A DNA stretch of 64,000 bases from an uncultured Cyclobacteriaceae bacterium (GCA_943788235.1 CALSPM010000001.1:186001-250000); one strand, 5' to 3'; positions 25,758-35,542 are shown, counted from the stretch's first letter. The notes: generated by a model from the sequence alone, not told the origin. Numbers and translations are program-made.

Positions 25758-27399
25758 ATCCCTCTAGTCTGTTGTGGTAATAATAGAGTGTACTTGCATT
25801 GAGTATTAAAATCTGATCCTTTGATTTTATCAAAGGTCTTTTTGCATGATACATCCCAATATTATTAAGTCCATAGATGATGGATTCATCTGTTGTATTT
25901 TTAAGTTTATCATTTACATCTACTTTCCCTTGTTCATTGAGTACTAAAATTATACTTCTTAATTTTTTGAAATTTTTTTTGAAAGCTTCATAATCTAGAG
26001 TGAGATCATCTTCTGACAGTCTTAAAATACTGTAAAGATCCAGTTTAGAATTTTTTCTTTCAAGCATCTTAAAAGCAGTATAGGCCACCAAATGACTAGA
26101 ATAAACCCGATTATTCTTGTAGTATTCTGAAATAATTTTTTTAGAAAGAATTTGTACGTAGGTATGTTCTCGTTGTTTATCAACGTTAACTTTGCCATTA
26201 GAAAGGAAATAATCTTTGATATCAACGACAGCTCCCTGTTGGTCTAAGCTTTGTCCTTGATCATTTACATAATTACCCAGGACATCGAGGCCACGGCCAA
26301 TACTAACCGAAATATCAGATTTTTTGGTAAAAAATTTCATCAGAAATGTGGTGATTTTTTTAGAATTACTGTAGGCATCTGACTCTCTATAATACCTTTC
26401 TCTCCCAGTTCTTTTGAGATGTTCATTGATTAACGAAGGTGCTTCGAGCGTAAACTGGTAATTAATGACCACAGGTACAATAAAAATAGGTTTGGCTTGC
26501 TTACCATGGTCACTGATGAGAGATCTTTGTGCTTCAATGGCAGTACCTAATAAGCCTAATTTCAATGAATTTTCAATTTGACCGGAGCGACTCCTGGTAC
26601 CTCCTGGAAAAAATAGGCTGTGACATCCCCATTCTAAAGCCCTTTTTGAATATTCTTTTAGGGTTTCTAAATAAATGGGATTTTTCTTTCTTCGATCTAA
26701 TTTATAGGCTCCCAAGCTATTCATAAAATAGGCCAATATTTTAATATTGAAAAGGTTAAGGCCTGCACCATAGATGAAGGGTGGGAGTCCTAAAAACTGG
26801 ATCACCCATCCAATTAGAATAGAATCTAGATTGCTAAAATGGGTAGGAACTAGAATAATGGTCCCTATTTTCGCTAGTTTCCTTAATTGATCAGGTTCAC
26901 CAACTACATGGATTTGATCTTGTAAATCTAACTGTCGACTGAATATCGAATTAAATCCTTTGACCCGAGCGGCATTGAGCAATCGGGCAAATCCAAAAGT
27001 GGTAATCCTTTTTGCAAATCGATAGGAAGATTTATTGAAATTACCAACAATTTCTTTACAATAGCGATCAATAATTTCTTTTAAAATTTCTTTCTCAATG
27101 ATGAGCCTATCCTTACTTTCTTTGATCGCTAATTGTTTTTTCTGGATAGTTTTCCAAAAAGTTAAATCATCTTTTGGGTCTACGCGCCATGGGTTGTTAA
27201 TGACACGTTGTTTCTCTCTGTAGATAGTCGTTTCGAGTTCTTCATGAAGAGATTTTCGCCCATTGTCTTGTGTCAGATTTGTAAAAACATGTCGACTCAC
27301 TTCATTGAGAAATGGGGTTTTATTTTGTGAAAGATTGACAATGGGCCAATCTTTTTTTCTCTTGAGAATATCTTTATATCGAGGCCTATTCTGACTCAT
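25735..27399 (-). CDS. Glycerol-3-phosphate/lysophosphatidate acyltransferase (PlsB-like)
   Basis: A 554-residue acyltransferase of the PlsC/PlsB superfamily. The catalytic HX4D motif is VPTHFSNLDS (about residues 184-193), the glycerol-phosphate binding block is LFFPGGTRSRSG (about 260-271) and VPVVINYQ follows. The long N- and C-terminal extensions are like PlsB and unlike the ~240-residue PlsC, so it probably makes lysophosphatidate from G3P at the membrane. No clear membrane helix was seen, so attachment would be peripheral. gpsA follows with a 23-bp overlap, which fits a two-gene unit for phospholipid entry. Confidence 0.85.
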   Translation of the reverse strand: MSQNRPRYKDILKRKKDWPIVNLSQNKTPFLNEVSRHVFTNLTQDNGRKSLHEELETTIYREKQRVINNPWRVDPKDDLTFWKTIQKKQLAIKESKDRLIIEKEILKEIIDRYCKEIVGNFNKSSYRFAKRITTFGFARLLNAARVKGFNSIFSRQLDLQDQIHVVGEPDQLRKLAKIGTIILVPTHFSNLDSILIGWVIQFLGLPPFIYGAGLNLFNIKILAYFMNSLGAYKLDRRKKNPIYLETLKEYSKRALEWGCHSLFFPGGTRSRSGQIENSLKLGLLGTAIEAQRSLISDHGKQAKPIFIVPVVINYQFTLEAPSLINEHLKRTGRERYYRESDAYSNSKKITTFLMKFFTKKSDISVSIGRGLDVLGNYVNDQGQSLDQQGAVVDIKDYFLSNGKVNVDKQREHTYVQILSKKIISEYYKNNRVYSSHLVAYTAFKMLERKNSKLDLYSILRLSEDDLTLDYEAFKKNFKKLRSIILVLNEQGKVDVNDKLKNTTDESIIYGLNNIGMYHAKRPLIKSKDQILILNASTLYYYHNRLEGYGLEKYI

Positions 27400-27438
27400 T
27401 TAATGTTTTTAAGTCCGCAAATATAAACATTTGACTAT

Positions 27439-28332
27439 TTAATCAATGATAAATTGCCCTTGTCCGACAAATACGGCTTGTCCGCCTACCTTTACCTTTT
27501 TTATTATTTCTTTTTCGTTTTCAATTTCAAGATGGAGGATACTAGGTCGATTCATCTCAAAACCTTGTTCACTGATGATTGGACCTTTTTTTATACCATA
27601 TTTAAATAAATAACAGGCTAAGGGTCCATTGGCAGAACCGGTTGCAGGATCTTCTGTAATACCAATTTCTGGAGCAAACATACGGCCGTGTAAATCACTG
27701 TCAGGTAATAATCCCTGTGGCGTGAACACATAAACGCTAAGATCTTTTAATGTAGATTTGAGCTGTTGCCAAACTTGGGTATTAAAAGTTAAATTTTGAA
27801 TATTTTCAAGGGTTTTTACTGGTACGATGATGTAAGGCACCCCACAAGAAACTTCTTGTACCGGATAATCCATTAAGTCTGATGATGTTAGATTGAATAA
27901 TTCTGCTATTTCGGATCTATTATCCAAAATATCTCCAAAATGAGGACTTACTTGATACATAGTAGCCAAAAGCGGTCCTTTTTTAGACATTTCGATTTTC
28001 ACTTCAATCGGGCCAATATTCTGGTTTAAGATTATCGTTATTAGTCCATCCTTTTTAGGGAAATTTTGCGCTAAGAAATAGGCAGTTCCAATACTGGGAT
28101 GACCTGCCGTAGGCAGTTCTTTGACGGGTGTGAAAATGCGCATTGGGTATCTTCCATCCTTATTTTTTGGAAAAAGAAATACGGTTTCTGATAAGTTGAG
28201 CTCTCGAGCAATGTTTTGAAACATTTCAGATGGAATTTCTGTTGCATCTTCGAAGATGGCCAATTGATTTCCTCCAAATTTCTTATTCGTAAAGACGTCT
28301 AGAAGATGATATTTCTCTTTTTTCACACTCAT
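27439..28332 (-). CDS. PhzF family isomerase-like protein
   Basis: A 297-residue member of the PhzF/diaminopimelate-epimerase fold. Hallmarks: the N-terminal HLLDVFTNKKFGGNQLAIF, the catalytic glutamate in LNLSETVFLFP (about residues 45-55), ELPTAGHPSIGTAYFLA and the late EDPATGSANGPLACYL. In phenazine producers PhzF isomerises a dihydroanthranilate, but most genomes have PhzF-like proteins with other, unknown substrates, and no phenazine genes are seen here. Divergent from the polyprenyl synthase with an 85-bp gap. Confidence 0.93.
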   Translation of the reverse strand: MSVKKEKYHLLDVFTNKKFGGNQLAIFEDATEIPSEMFQNIARELNLSETVFLFPKNKDGRYPMRIFTPVKELPTAGHPSIGTAYFLAQNFPKKDGLITIILNQNIGPIEVKIEMSKKGPLLATMYQVSPHFGDILDNRSEIAELFNLTSSDLMDYPVQEVSCGVPYIIVPVKTLENIQNLTFNTQVWQQLKSTLKDLSVYVFTPQGLLPDSDLHGRMFAPEIGITEDPATGSANGPLACYLFKYGIKKGPIISEQGFEMNRPSILHLEIENEKEIIKKVKVGGQAVFVGQGQFIID

Positions 28333-28417
28333 ATGTTTAAGATATATGTAAATCTAATGACGCTCATTATAAGTGCCTATTTTTTATGCAAGCGAAGTAG
28401 TTTAATATTGTAATTAT

Positions 28418-29389
28418 ATGAGCACACTCAAAGACATACAAGCCCCTGTAGAACAGGAAATGAATGAATTTGAATTAAAATTCCGTCAGTCCATGAAGAG
28501 TAAGGTGATTTTGCTTGATAAAATCATGGATTACATTATCAAAAGAAAAGGAAAGCAAATGCGGCCGTTGTTTGTGTTTCTTACCGCTGCGATTATAGGC
28601 AATATTAACGAGGCTACGCATCGAGGTGCTGCTTTAATAGAGCTTTTGCATACAGCCAGCTTGGTTCATGATGATGTGGTAGATAATGCACATTATCGTC
28701 GTGGATTTTTTTCAATTAATGCCCTTTGGAAAAATAAGATAGCCGTCTTGGTGGGAGATTTTCTTTTGTCAAAAGGGTTACTGCTTTCCTTGAAAAATGA
28801 TGATTTTGGATTGCTTCGGATTGTTTCTAATGCTGTGCAGCAAATGAGTGAGGGAGAATTGCTTCAGATGGAGAAGGCGAGGAAATTGGATATTACAGAG
28901 GAGTTGTACTATGAAGTAATCAGGCAAAAAACGGCCAGCTTGATTACCTCTTGTTGTGAAGTAGGCGCAAGTTCTGGTGGAGGAACCGAGAAAGACATAT
29001 CTAAAATGGGGATTTTTGGTACTAATGTAGGTATGGCATTTCAGATAAAAGATGATTTATTTGACTATGAAAACGCGGCTATTGGAAAGCCTACGGGCAT
29101 TGATATTCGAGAAAGGAAGATGACTTTACCGGTTATTTATGCGCTCAAGCAGAGCACTTCATCAGAGGTGGCAATGATTAAAAAAATGATTTCGGATAGT
29201 GAAAAAAAATCTACCAACGTGAAAAAAGTAATTGAATTCGTAGTAGCAAAAGGGGGGATTGACTATGCGACGAAAAAAATGAATGATTTTCTCTTAGAAG
29301 CTATTGCTATCCTTAAAACTTATCCAGATTCAGTTTACAGAAATTCATTAGAGCAGCTTCTCGCTTTTACCATCGCTAGAAAAACGTAA
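28418..29389 (+). CDS. Polyprenyl (octaprenyl-type) diphosphate synthase
   Basis: A trans-prenyltransferase that lengthens an allylic diphosphate with isopentenyl diphosphate, giving the side chain of menaquinone. The two aspartate motifs are LVHDDVVDNAHYRRG (about residues 87-101) and QIKDDLFDYE (about 208-217), with GKQMRPLFVFLTA before them. Its 323 residues fit IspB-type enzymes. Chain length cannot be read from sequence by eye. Followed 33 bp later by the AddB-like gene on the same strand. Confidence 0.94.
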   Translation: MSTLKDIQAPVEQEMNEFELKFRQSMKSKVILLDKIMDYIIKRKGKQMRPLFVFLTAAIIGNINEATHRGAALIELLHTASLVHDDVVDNAHYRRGFFSINALWKNKIAVLVGDFLLSKGLLLSLKNDDFGLLRIVSNAVQQMSEGELLQMEKARKLDITEELYYEVIRQKTASLITSCCEVGASSGGGTEKDISKMGIFGTNVGMAFQIKDDLFDYENAAIGKPTGIDIRERKMTLPVIYALKQSTSSEVAMIKKMISDSEKKSTNVKKVIEFVVAKGGIDYATKKMNDFLLEAIAILKTYPDSVYRNSLEQLLAFTIARKT

Positions 29390-29422
29390 CTTTATTTTTC
29401 ACTTAATGGTATCTCGTTCATT

Positions 29423-32299
29423 ATGAAAAGTTTTATTGGAGATCTTGCGGAGCGATTGCTTACAAAATATCAGGATCCAAGAAACCTGACAGTGATTTTC
29501 CCCAATAGGAGGGCAGGACTTTTCTTACAGCAAGAACTTGGAAAAAGGATTAAAAAACCTATTTGGCTGCCTCACATTTCAAGTCTTGAGGATTTTATTG
29601 TGGCCCACTCTCAATTTGAAAAAATAGAAATTTTTGAATCAGTCCTATTGTTACATGAGGTTTATTTAAATCATCAAGAAAAAGGAGAGGCCCTCGATAA
29701 ATTTTTCTTTTGGGGGGAGATGATCATAAAAGATTTTGAAGAAATAGATCAATATAGAGTGGACGCCCATCAAATTTTTACCAGCATAAAATCTCAAAAG
29801 GAGCTCGATCAAGAATTTTATTTTCTTTCAAAAGAAGATAAAAAAATAATCACTTCTTTTTGGGCTACCTTTTTACCGAAAAGTAGCAAAAATCAAGATA
29901 TATTTTTGGAGACATGGAAAATACTTAAATCCATATATATTGAATATAAGTCTCTATTGGTGGTAAAAGGGAAAGCATACATTGGGATGATTTACGCAGA
30001 TTTTTTAGCACATTTATTAGCAGATGATTATCATGATAAAGGGCAGTTGATTTTTGTTGGATTTAATGCATTAACAGCCGTTGAAGAGGAGATTATAAAA
30101 TATTATGTTGAGCATAAAGGGGCGGAGGTGCTTTGGGATACAGATGCTTATTACCTACAAGATACGGCCCAGGAGGCAGGCTACTTTCACCGTATGTATC
30201 AAAAAGATCAGATTCTAGGTAAAACTTTTAAATCAAAGATCCCTGAACACATTGATAAACCCAAATTAATGACCGCCGTCGGCGTTTCCTTGGAAGTGGG
30301 TCAAGCCAAAGCTTTGGGTGAAAAATTATCAATTTTAATGTCAGCACCACATTTCAAAGCTGAAAATGTAGTCATTGTTCTCCCCAATGAATACATGCTA
30401 TTTCCTGTTTTACATGCATTGCCCAAGGCGTTGAACGAGATCAACATAACGATGGGCTTTCCCCTCAAAGACACGCCTATATATGCCTTATTAGAAAGTA
30501 TATTGATGCTTCAAAATACGCGAAGACCTGCGGTCCATGGGGATATTTTCTATCATAAACCCGTCATTTCTATCTTGGAGCATCCCTTGATTTATGGGTT
30601 GGACGTCACTCGTTTCAAAGAATTAAATGCTAAAATCAAAAAGTACAATTTGGTTTTTGTGGAGGACAGTCATATTCCATTGAGCTCACCCTTATTGAAA
30701 TTAATATTTTCAAAGCCAGAAAATCCATTAGATTATCTATTAGAAATTCTTAAAACATTTGAAGATCAATCAGAAATAGAAAAAGATGGTCTCGATAGTG
30801 TCTTTATTCATAAATATTATCAGCATATTTTTCAATTGAGAGAAGTATTAGGAGTGCAAGCGGATCTCTTATCCTATGAATTTTTGATTCAATTGTTTCA
30901 AAAAATTTCGAGAAGTTTGAAAATACCCTTTTCAGGAGAACCTTTAAGAGGGATCCAGATCATGGGTATATTAGAAACTAGGAATCTAGATTTTGAACAT
31001 GTTTTTGTATTGAGTATGAATGAAAATGCGTGGCCCGCACCCCCACGAAGTGGATCTTTTATTCCCTATAATATCAGAAGAGCGTTTGACTTACCTACCC
31101 ATGAACATCAAGATGCGATATATGCCTATTTGTTTTATCGATTGTTACAACGTTCTCGGGTAGTAGTTTTTTATTATAATACAATTTCAGAATTCAATGT
31201 GAATGGAGAATTGAGTCGTTTGGTAAAACAACTGGAACTTGAGTCGTTTCATTCGATCAAAAAGGAAATATTAGCTAATCCTATTGTACTCCCTGTTAAA
31301 AAAGAAATCTTAGTGAATAAGGATTATTCGGTTATGAAAAAGCTAGCAAGGTTCACTTCGGATTTTAAGAATCCTTATATGAGTAGATTGACTCCATCAG
31401 CATTAGATACTTATCTCCATTGTAAACTCAGATTTTACTATAAATACATCGCAGAACTGTACGAAGAGGAGCAAATTCAAGAAGAGCTAGACGCTATGAT
31501 TTTTGGTAATATTCTTCACGATGCCATGGAAATTTTATATCGCCAATTCATTGTTATACAAAAGACATCTATCGTGGGTGCTCCACATTTCTTTTGGTTG
31601 AGAGAAGGAGTGGATGGAGTCATTAATGAAGCGTTTCGTAAGCATTATCAAATTAAGGGAGACAAGAAAAAAATAATGATTGAAGGCAGAAATATCATTG
31701 CTGCTGAAATAATAAAAAAGATGATCAATAAAATATTGGACATAGATGAAAAGTATGCACCATTTAAAATAATAGGCTTAGAGTCAGGTAGTAAAGACGG
31801 TTTCTCTGTTGACCTGCCGATTCAGGTAAATGGTAGGAAGCAGATGATCGGTCTCAAGGGTAAAATTGACAGAATTGATTTAAAGGGGGGTGTATTGAGG
31901 GTGTTAGACTACAAAACGGGTAAGGATGAGAAAACCTTCGAGACCCTTGCGTCACTCATTGATCCTGAAAACGATAAACGAAATAAAACCGCTTTTCAAA
32001 TATTTTTCTATAGCTATCTAGTACAAAGCGGATATAAAGATTCGTACGAGCGCATTGAACCTAGTATATTTAATAGTAAGCATCTTTTTGATAATAAATT
32101 TGATTGGAAATTGACTCAAAAAGAGAAGGGTCAATCAGAAATCCAAGTACAATCATTTGGACACTACAGTGATGGTTTTGAGCAAGTTTTGAATGAATTA
32201 CTTACCGAAATTTGGGATACTGAAATTCCCTTCGATCAGACCCATGATCTTAAAAAATGCGAATATTGCCCGTATAATGGGATTTGCAAGCGTGTTTAG
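29423..32299 (+). CDS. AddB-like PD-(D/E)XK nuclease with iron-sulfur cysteines
   Basis: A 958-residue protein like the AddB half of AddAB-type recombination nucleases that process double-strand breaks. The N-terminal half is an inactive-helicase-type region (TVIFPNRRAGLFLQQEL, then VVIVLPNEYMLFPVLHAL). The C-terminal nuclease domain shows FGNILHDAMEIL and the catalytic LRVLDYKTGKDE. One cysteine at LDTYLHCKLRF and three at CEYCPYNGIC (C-x2-C-x5-C) fit the four-cysteine Fe-S cluster of AddB. No AddA partner lies in the window; in this phylum it is often elsewhere. No Walker A motif was seen. Confidence 0.85.
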   Translation: MKSFIGDLAERLLTKYQDPRNLTVIFPNRRAGLFLQQELGKRIKKPIWLPHISSLEDFIVAHSQFEKIEIFESVLLLHEVYLNHQEKGEALDKFFFWGEMIIKDFEEIDQYRVDAHQIFTSIKSQKELDQEFYFLSKEDKKIITSFWATFLPKSSKNQDIFLETWKILKSIYIEYKSLLVVKGKAYIGMIYADFLAHLLADDYHDKGQLIFVGFNALTAVEEEIIKYYVEHKGAEVLWDTDAYYLQDTAQEAGYFHRMYQKDQILGKTFKSKIPEHIDKPKLMTAVGVSLEVGQAKALGEKLSILMSAPHFKAENVVIVLPNEYMLFPVLHALPKALNEINITMGFPLKDTPIYALLESILMLQNTRRPAVHGDIFYHKPVISILEHPLIYGLDVTRFKELNAKIKKYNLVFVEDSHIPLSSPLLKLIFSKPENPLDYLLEILKTFEDQSEIEKDGLDSVFIHKYYQHIFQLREVLGVQADLLSYEFLIQLFQKISRSLKIPFSGEPLRGIQIMGILETRNLDFEHVFVLSMNENAWPAPPRSGSFIPYNIRRAFDLPTHEHQDAIYAYLFYRLLQRSRVVVFYYNTISEFNVNGELSRLVKQLELESFHSIKKEILANPIVLPVKKEILVNKDYSVMKKLARFTSDFKNPYMSRLTPSALDTYLHCKLRFYYKYIAELYEEEQIQEELDAMIFGNILHDAMEILYRQFIVIQKTSIVGAPHFFWLREGVDGVINEAFRKHYQIKGDKKKIMIEGRNIIAAEIIKKMINKILDIDEKYAPFKIIGLESGSKDGFSVDLPIQVNGRKQMIGLKGKIDRIDLKGGVLRVLDYKTGKDEKTFETLASLIDPENDKRNKTAFQIFFYSYLVQSGYKDSYERIEPSIFNSKHLFDNKFDWKLTQKEKGQSEIQVQSFGHYSDGFEQVLNELLTEIWDTEIPFDQTHDLKKCEYCPYNGICKRV

Positions 32300-32306
32300 T
32301 ATATTT

Positions 32307-32636
32307 TCATTTATCGGTATCAAAAATCTTCACGCTATCCCATAAGTGTTGACAGTCATTTATAAAGTGCTTGTGTGCTTCATGATCCTGGTATATATCA
32401 TGCGCTTCTTTATCTTGAAAGGTGACCACTAGAGCAACGGTATAACTTCGTTCAATGATTGGTCTATCTGTTGATGCAGGAATTCCAACATGATAAGTAT
32501 CGATACTTTCTACCTGATCAAGGAAAGAAATCGTACGGTTTTTAAAAGTATCTACCTGCTTATCCGAGGTGTCTTTTAACCAAAAAAAGACCATATGCAT
32601 GAAATTACTTTGGCTTTCTTTTTTTTGAGTGATCAT
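32307..32636 (-). CDS. Dabb (stress-responsive alpha/beta-barrel) domain protein
   Basis: A 109-residue protein of the dimeric alpha-beta barrel family. It has the family start FMHMVFFWLKDTSDKQ, the centre STDRPIIERSYTVALVVTFQDKEAHDIYQDH and the C-terminal HKHFINDCQHLW. Such proteins form small dimers; several bind haem or polyketide-like ligands, but most, like this one, have no known role. It ends seven bases after the AddB-like gene on the opposite strand. Confidence 0.88.
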   Translation of the reverse strand: MITQKKESQSNFMHMVFFWLKDTSDKQVDTFKNRTISFLDQVESIDTYHVGIPASTDRPIIERSYTVALVVTFQDKEAHDIYQDHEAHKHFINDCQHLWDSVKIFDTDK

Positions 32637-32694
32637 GAGTGAGTTTTAAATCTTGAATACAAGCGCCTATCTTCTGAGGTTCTGAAGTTGAAAA

Positions 32695-33357
32695 TTATTC
32701 AGATACTTTTAAAAGTGCTTTAAATTTTCTGGCTACTAAATCTATTTTTGGTTTTGAAACACTCAAGACATAAGGCTGATACGGATTATTTTTTTCATAA
32801 TCTTGATGATAGTCTTCAGCGGGATAAAAAGCGACCAGAGGTTCTATGAGTGTGACTATAGGACTGGAAAAAACAGGACTTATCTCTTTTATTTTCTGAT
32901 TCACTATTTTTTTTTGAGACCCATTATGATAAAAGACCACTGATCGATATTGTTTTCCAACATCAGGCCCTTGTCGGTTCAATTGTGTAGGATCATGTGC
33001 TGTAAAAAGAATGTCTAACAAAATTTCAAAGCTGATTTTATTGGGGTCATAATATATCTGAACAGCTTCGGCATGCGCTGTCTTGCCCGATGAAACAAGA
33101 TCATATCGAGCATTATTTTTTGTACCACCAGCGTATCCAGAAACGGCCTCAATGACTCCTTCAATTTGTTCAAATGAGGCTTCAATGCACCAAAAACAAC
33201 CACCCGCAAAGGTAGCCGTATCTAGTTTTATGTCGCTAAGAAATGCTTTGGTAATGTTTTTATTGCGCTTTTGAGAGTCAGAGGTATTGGAGACACATGA
33301 AGAAGAGAACATGAGGTCAATTAATAAGATTAGGGAAATAAGTTTAAATGAATGCAT
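32695..33357 (-). CDS. msrA: Peptide-methionine (S)-S-oxide reductase, lipoprotein form
   Basis: Repairs oxidised methionine by reducing the S-epimer of methionine sulfoxide. The catalytic motif is TFAGGCFWCIEASFEQ (about residues 46-61), with GVIEAVSGYAGG, the HAEAVQIYYDP block and the QYRSVVFYH block behind it. Unlike typical cytosolic MsrA it begins with a signal, ISLILLIDLMFSSSC, with a lipobox Cys21, so it should act in the periplasm on a lipid anchor. I chose the ATG at 33357; the first in-frame start (33387) adds ten residues before the signal. Confidence 0.93.
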   Translation of the reverse strand: MHSFKLISLILLIDLMFSSSCVSNTSDSQKRNKNITKAFLSDIKLDTATFAGGCFWCIEASFEQIEGVIEAVSGYAGGTKNNARYDLVSSGKTAHAEAVQIYYDPNKISFEILLDILFTAHDPTQLNRQGPDVGKQYRSVVFYHNGSQKKIVNQKIKEISPVFSSPIVTLIEPLVAFYPAEDYHQDYEKNNPYQPYVLSVSKPKIDLVARKFKALLKVSE

Positions 33358-33457
33358 ATGAAAATTAAAAACTAAAAAAAGGACCAATTACAGAATGCTA
33401 CGAAAATAAATAATAAACTAATGTCTAACGATTTTTAGCTCTCTTTATTTCTAATAA

Positions 33458-34657
33458 TCACCTACGCTTTTTTCCGTGGAAAGGCTTGTGATATTCTCTT
33501 TTTTGATCAGGATTGTAATCTGGAGCCACACCTAAACTTTCAGGAATTTCGGCTTTGTCTATGGTTCTGCCAATGAATTTCTCAATATCACCAAATTGTC
33601 TTTGTTCCTTTTCATTGATAAAGGTGAAGGCAACCCCCTTGGCCGCTGCTCGAGCAGTTCGCCCAATTCTGTGAATATAATCTTCTACATCATTGGGGAC
33701 ATCATAATTGATAACCAATTCAATGTCTTCAATATCAATCCCTCGAGACAATATATCAGTTGCCACTAGAATGGTTAATTTTTTCGCTTTAAATAAATTA
33801 AGTACTTCACCTCTTTCTTTTTGATCAAGGTCTGAATGTATTTGAGCTACTGAAAATTTTAATTTTTTTAGTGATTTGGTCAAATTTTTGGTATTGTCTT
33901 TCGTCGAACAAAAGACAATGACACTTAAAAAATTTCCTGCACTCAGTACATGCTCTATCATGGGGATTTTTTGAGTATCGTGCACCACAAATCCCACTTG
34001 AATAATCTTGTCAGCAGGTACGGAAACGGCAACATTAATTTCTTCAGGATTATTCAATACTTCCTTAGCAAGTGTTCTTATCTTAGGAGGCATCGTAGCA
34101 GAAAACATCAAATTTTGTCGTTTTTTGGGTAGAAATGAAATGATTTTCTGAATGTCTTGATGAAACCCCATATCAAGCATACGATCGGCTTCATCAAGTA
34201 CGAGAAAACGTAAACTTTCCATATTAACATAGCCCATTTTCAGATGGGCGATCAATCTTCCGGGTGTAGCTGTAATAACCGATGCACCCTCAGAAAGGGC
34301 TTTTTTCTCTTGAGCAAAGAGATCCCCATCACCACCACCGTACACTGCGATGGAGTTTACCCGTGTAAAATAGGAGAGACCTTGCATCTGCTGATCTATC
34401 TGAATAGCCAATTCCCGAGTGGGAACAACGATTAAACATTTAGTTGCTTCAGGTTCATTTTTAGATAAAATGTCATTAATAATGGGTAGTAAAAAGGCAG
34501 CAGTTTTACCCGTACCTGTTTGAGCAGATCCTATAAGGTCTTTGCCAGCTAAAATGACGGGAATTGCTTGCTCTTGGATGGGCGTTGCGGATTCAAAACC
34601 TATTGCATCAATGCCCTGCAATAAGTTTGGATGGAATCCTAGTTCACTAAATTTCAA
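33458..34657 (-). CDS. rhlE: DEAD-box RNA helicase (RhlE-like)
   Basis: An ATP-dependent RNA helicase of about 399 residues with the full motif set: Q motif (FSELGFHPNLLQGIDAIGFESATPIQEQAIP), Walker A SAQTGTGKTAAF, PTRELA, VLDEADRMLDMGF, SATMP, VATDILSRGID and HRIGRTARAA. The C-terminal tail is short and basic (KREYHKPFHGKKRR), typical of RhlE. Such enzymes help ribosome assembly and mRNA decay, often under cold. It has a long A+T-rich upstream region (253 bp) that it shares with the thioesterase. Confidence 0.92.
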   Translation of the reverse strand: MKFSELGFHPNLLQGIDAIGFESATPIQEQAIPVILAGKDLIGSAQTGTGKTAAFLLPIINDILSKNEPEATKCLIVVPTRELAIQIDQQMQGLSYFTRVNSIAVYGGGDGDLFAQEKKALSEGASVITATPGRLIAHLKMGYVNMESLRFLVLDEADRMLDMGFHQDIQKIISFLPKKRQNLMFSATMPPKIRTLAKEVLNNPEEINVAVSVPADKIIQVGFVVHDTQKIPMIEHVLSAGNFLSVIVFCSTKDNTKNLTKSLKKLKFSVAQIHSDLDQKERGEVLNLFKAKKLTILVATDILSRGIDIEDIELVINYDVPNDVEDYIHRIGRTARAAAKGVAFTFINEKEQRQFGDIEKFIGRTIDKAEIPESLGVAPDYNPDQKREYHKPFHGKKRR

Positions 34658-34860
34658 TGCTTTCTCAAATTATATTGCCTCAATTTAGACAATATGTTTG
34701 GTATAATATCAATACGGAACTTTCATTCTTTGAGATTCTCAAAAAATTGTTGATATTATGTAGTTGTAATGTGGATAATGTACTTGATATCTTTTCATGC
34801 TGTTAATAAACACGTTGATAATTTCTTTGAAAAGAAATTTAATTAAGTTGTACAAATGTT

Positions 34861-34889
34861 TTTGAACAATTTTAGTTCCACTAACTTTA
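34861..34889 (+). promoter_or_regulatory. Candidate promoter for the thioesterase gene
   Basis: TTTG at 34861-34864 and TAACTTTA at 34882-34889 fit the -33 and -7 boxes of this phylum, with one mismatch in the last base and a 17-base spacer. The start codon is at 34911, so the 5' leader would be very short. Confidence 0.35.
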
Positions 34890-34910
34890 GGTAATTAAAT
34901 AAGTAAACTC

Positions 34911-35456
34911 ATGGAAGCCAAAACAGTTAAAAATTCCCAAACTACCATTACTGAATTAATGATCCCCTCATACGCAAATTTTGGCGGAAAAATACATGGG
35001 GGTATCTTATTATCCATAATGGATAAGACAGCTTATGCTTGCGCAAGTAAGCATGCGGGTAATTATTGTGTGACGGTATCGATTGAAAATGTTGAGTTTC
35101 TTCAACCTGTTGAAGTAGGAGATTTAGTTTCGTTTTATGCTTCGGTGAATTATGTAGGTAAATCATCTTTAGTTGTGGGAATGAAGGTAGTAGCTGAAAA
35201 CGTTAAGATGGGCACAGCCAGACATACCAATTCATCTTATTTTACGATGGTGGCCAAAGGCGATGATAACAAGACCGCAATGGTACCTGAATTGGTATTG
35301 GAAGAGGAAATAGAAGTTAGAAGGTTTCTTGAGGCTTTAAAACGTAAGGAGTTTAGTACTGCATTCAGGGATAGAATGCAAGACGTTAAATCGGCTTTTT
35401 CAAGAAAAGATATGGATCTTTTGAGTGAGGAACGTTGTGTGGTAGGCTTTATTTAA
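34911..35456 (+). CDS. Acyl-CoA thioesterase (hotdog fold)
   Basis: A 181-residue hotdog-fold enzyme that hydrolyses acyl-CoA. Visible parts are MIPSYANFGGKIHGGILLSIMDKTAYACASKH, with the catalytic region HGGILLSIMD (about residues 34-43), CVTVSIENVEFLQPVEVGDLV, and a long charged tail after residue 120. This YciA/BFIT layout is common for bacterial medium- to long-chain acyl-CoA thioesterases. It faces trxA, and a perfect inverted repeat separates the two. Confidence 0.92.
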   Translation: MEAKTVKNSQTTITELMIPSYANFGGKIHGGILLSIMDKTAYACASKHAGNYCVTVSIENVEFLQPVEVGDLVSFYASVNYVGKSSLVVGMKVVAENVKMGTARHTNSSYFTMVAKGDDNKTAMVPELVLEEEIEVRRFLEALKRKEFSTAFRDRMQDVKSAFSRKDMDLLSEERCVVGFI

Positions 35457-35502
35457 GATTTGTGGATGGCCCCATTTATTAACATCTAACCATTGAAAAC
35501 CA

Positions 35503-35539
35503 ATTAAATAGATCTTAGATCAAATAAGATCTATTTAAT
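35503..35539. terminator. Bidirectional terminator-like inverted repeat
   Basis: ATTAAATAGATCTTA at 35503-35517 pairs with TAAGATCTATTTAAT at 35525-35539, a perfect 15-base stem with a 7-base loop. It lies exactly between the convergent ends of the thioesterase and thioredoxin genes. A+T-rich, so stability is modest, but position and symmetry fit a shared terminator. Confidence 0.55.
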
Positions 35540-35542
35540 ACT

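Noticed and set aside
34828-34848. AATTTCTT/AAGAAATT hairpin upstream of the thioesterase as a cold-sensing leader for the helicase
   Set aside because: A short A+T-only stem in an A+T-rich gap is expected by chance, and it lies nearer the thioesterase than the helicase.
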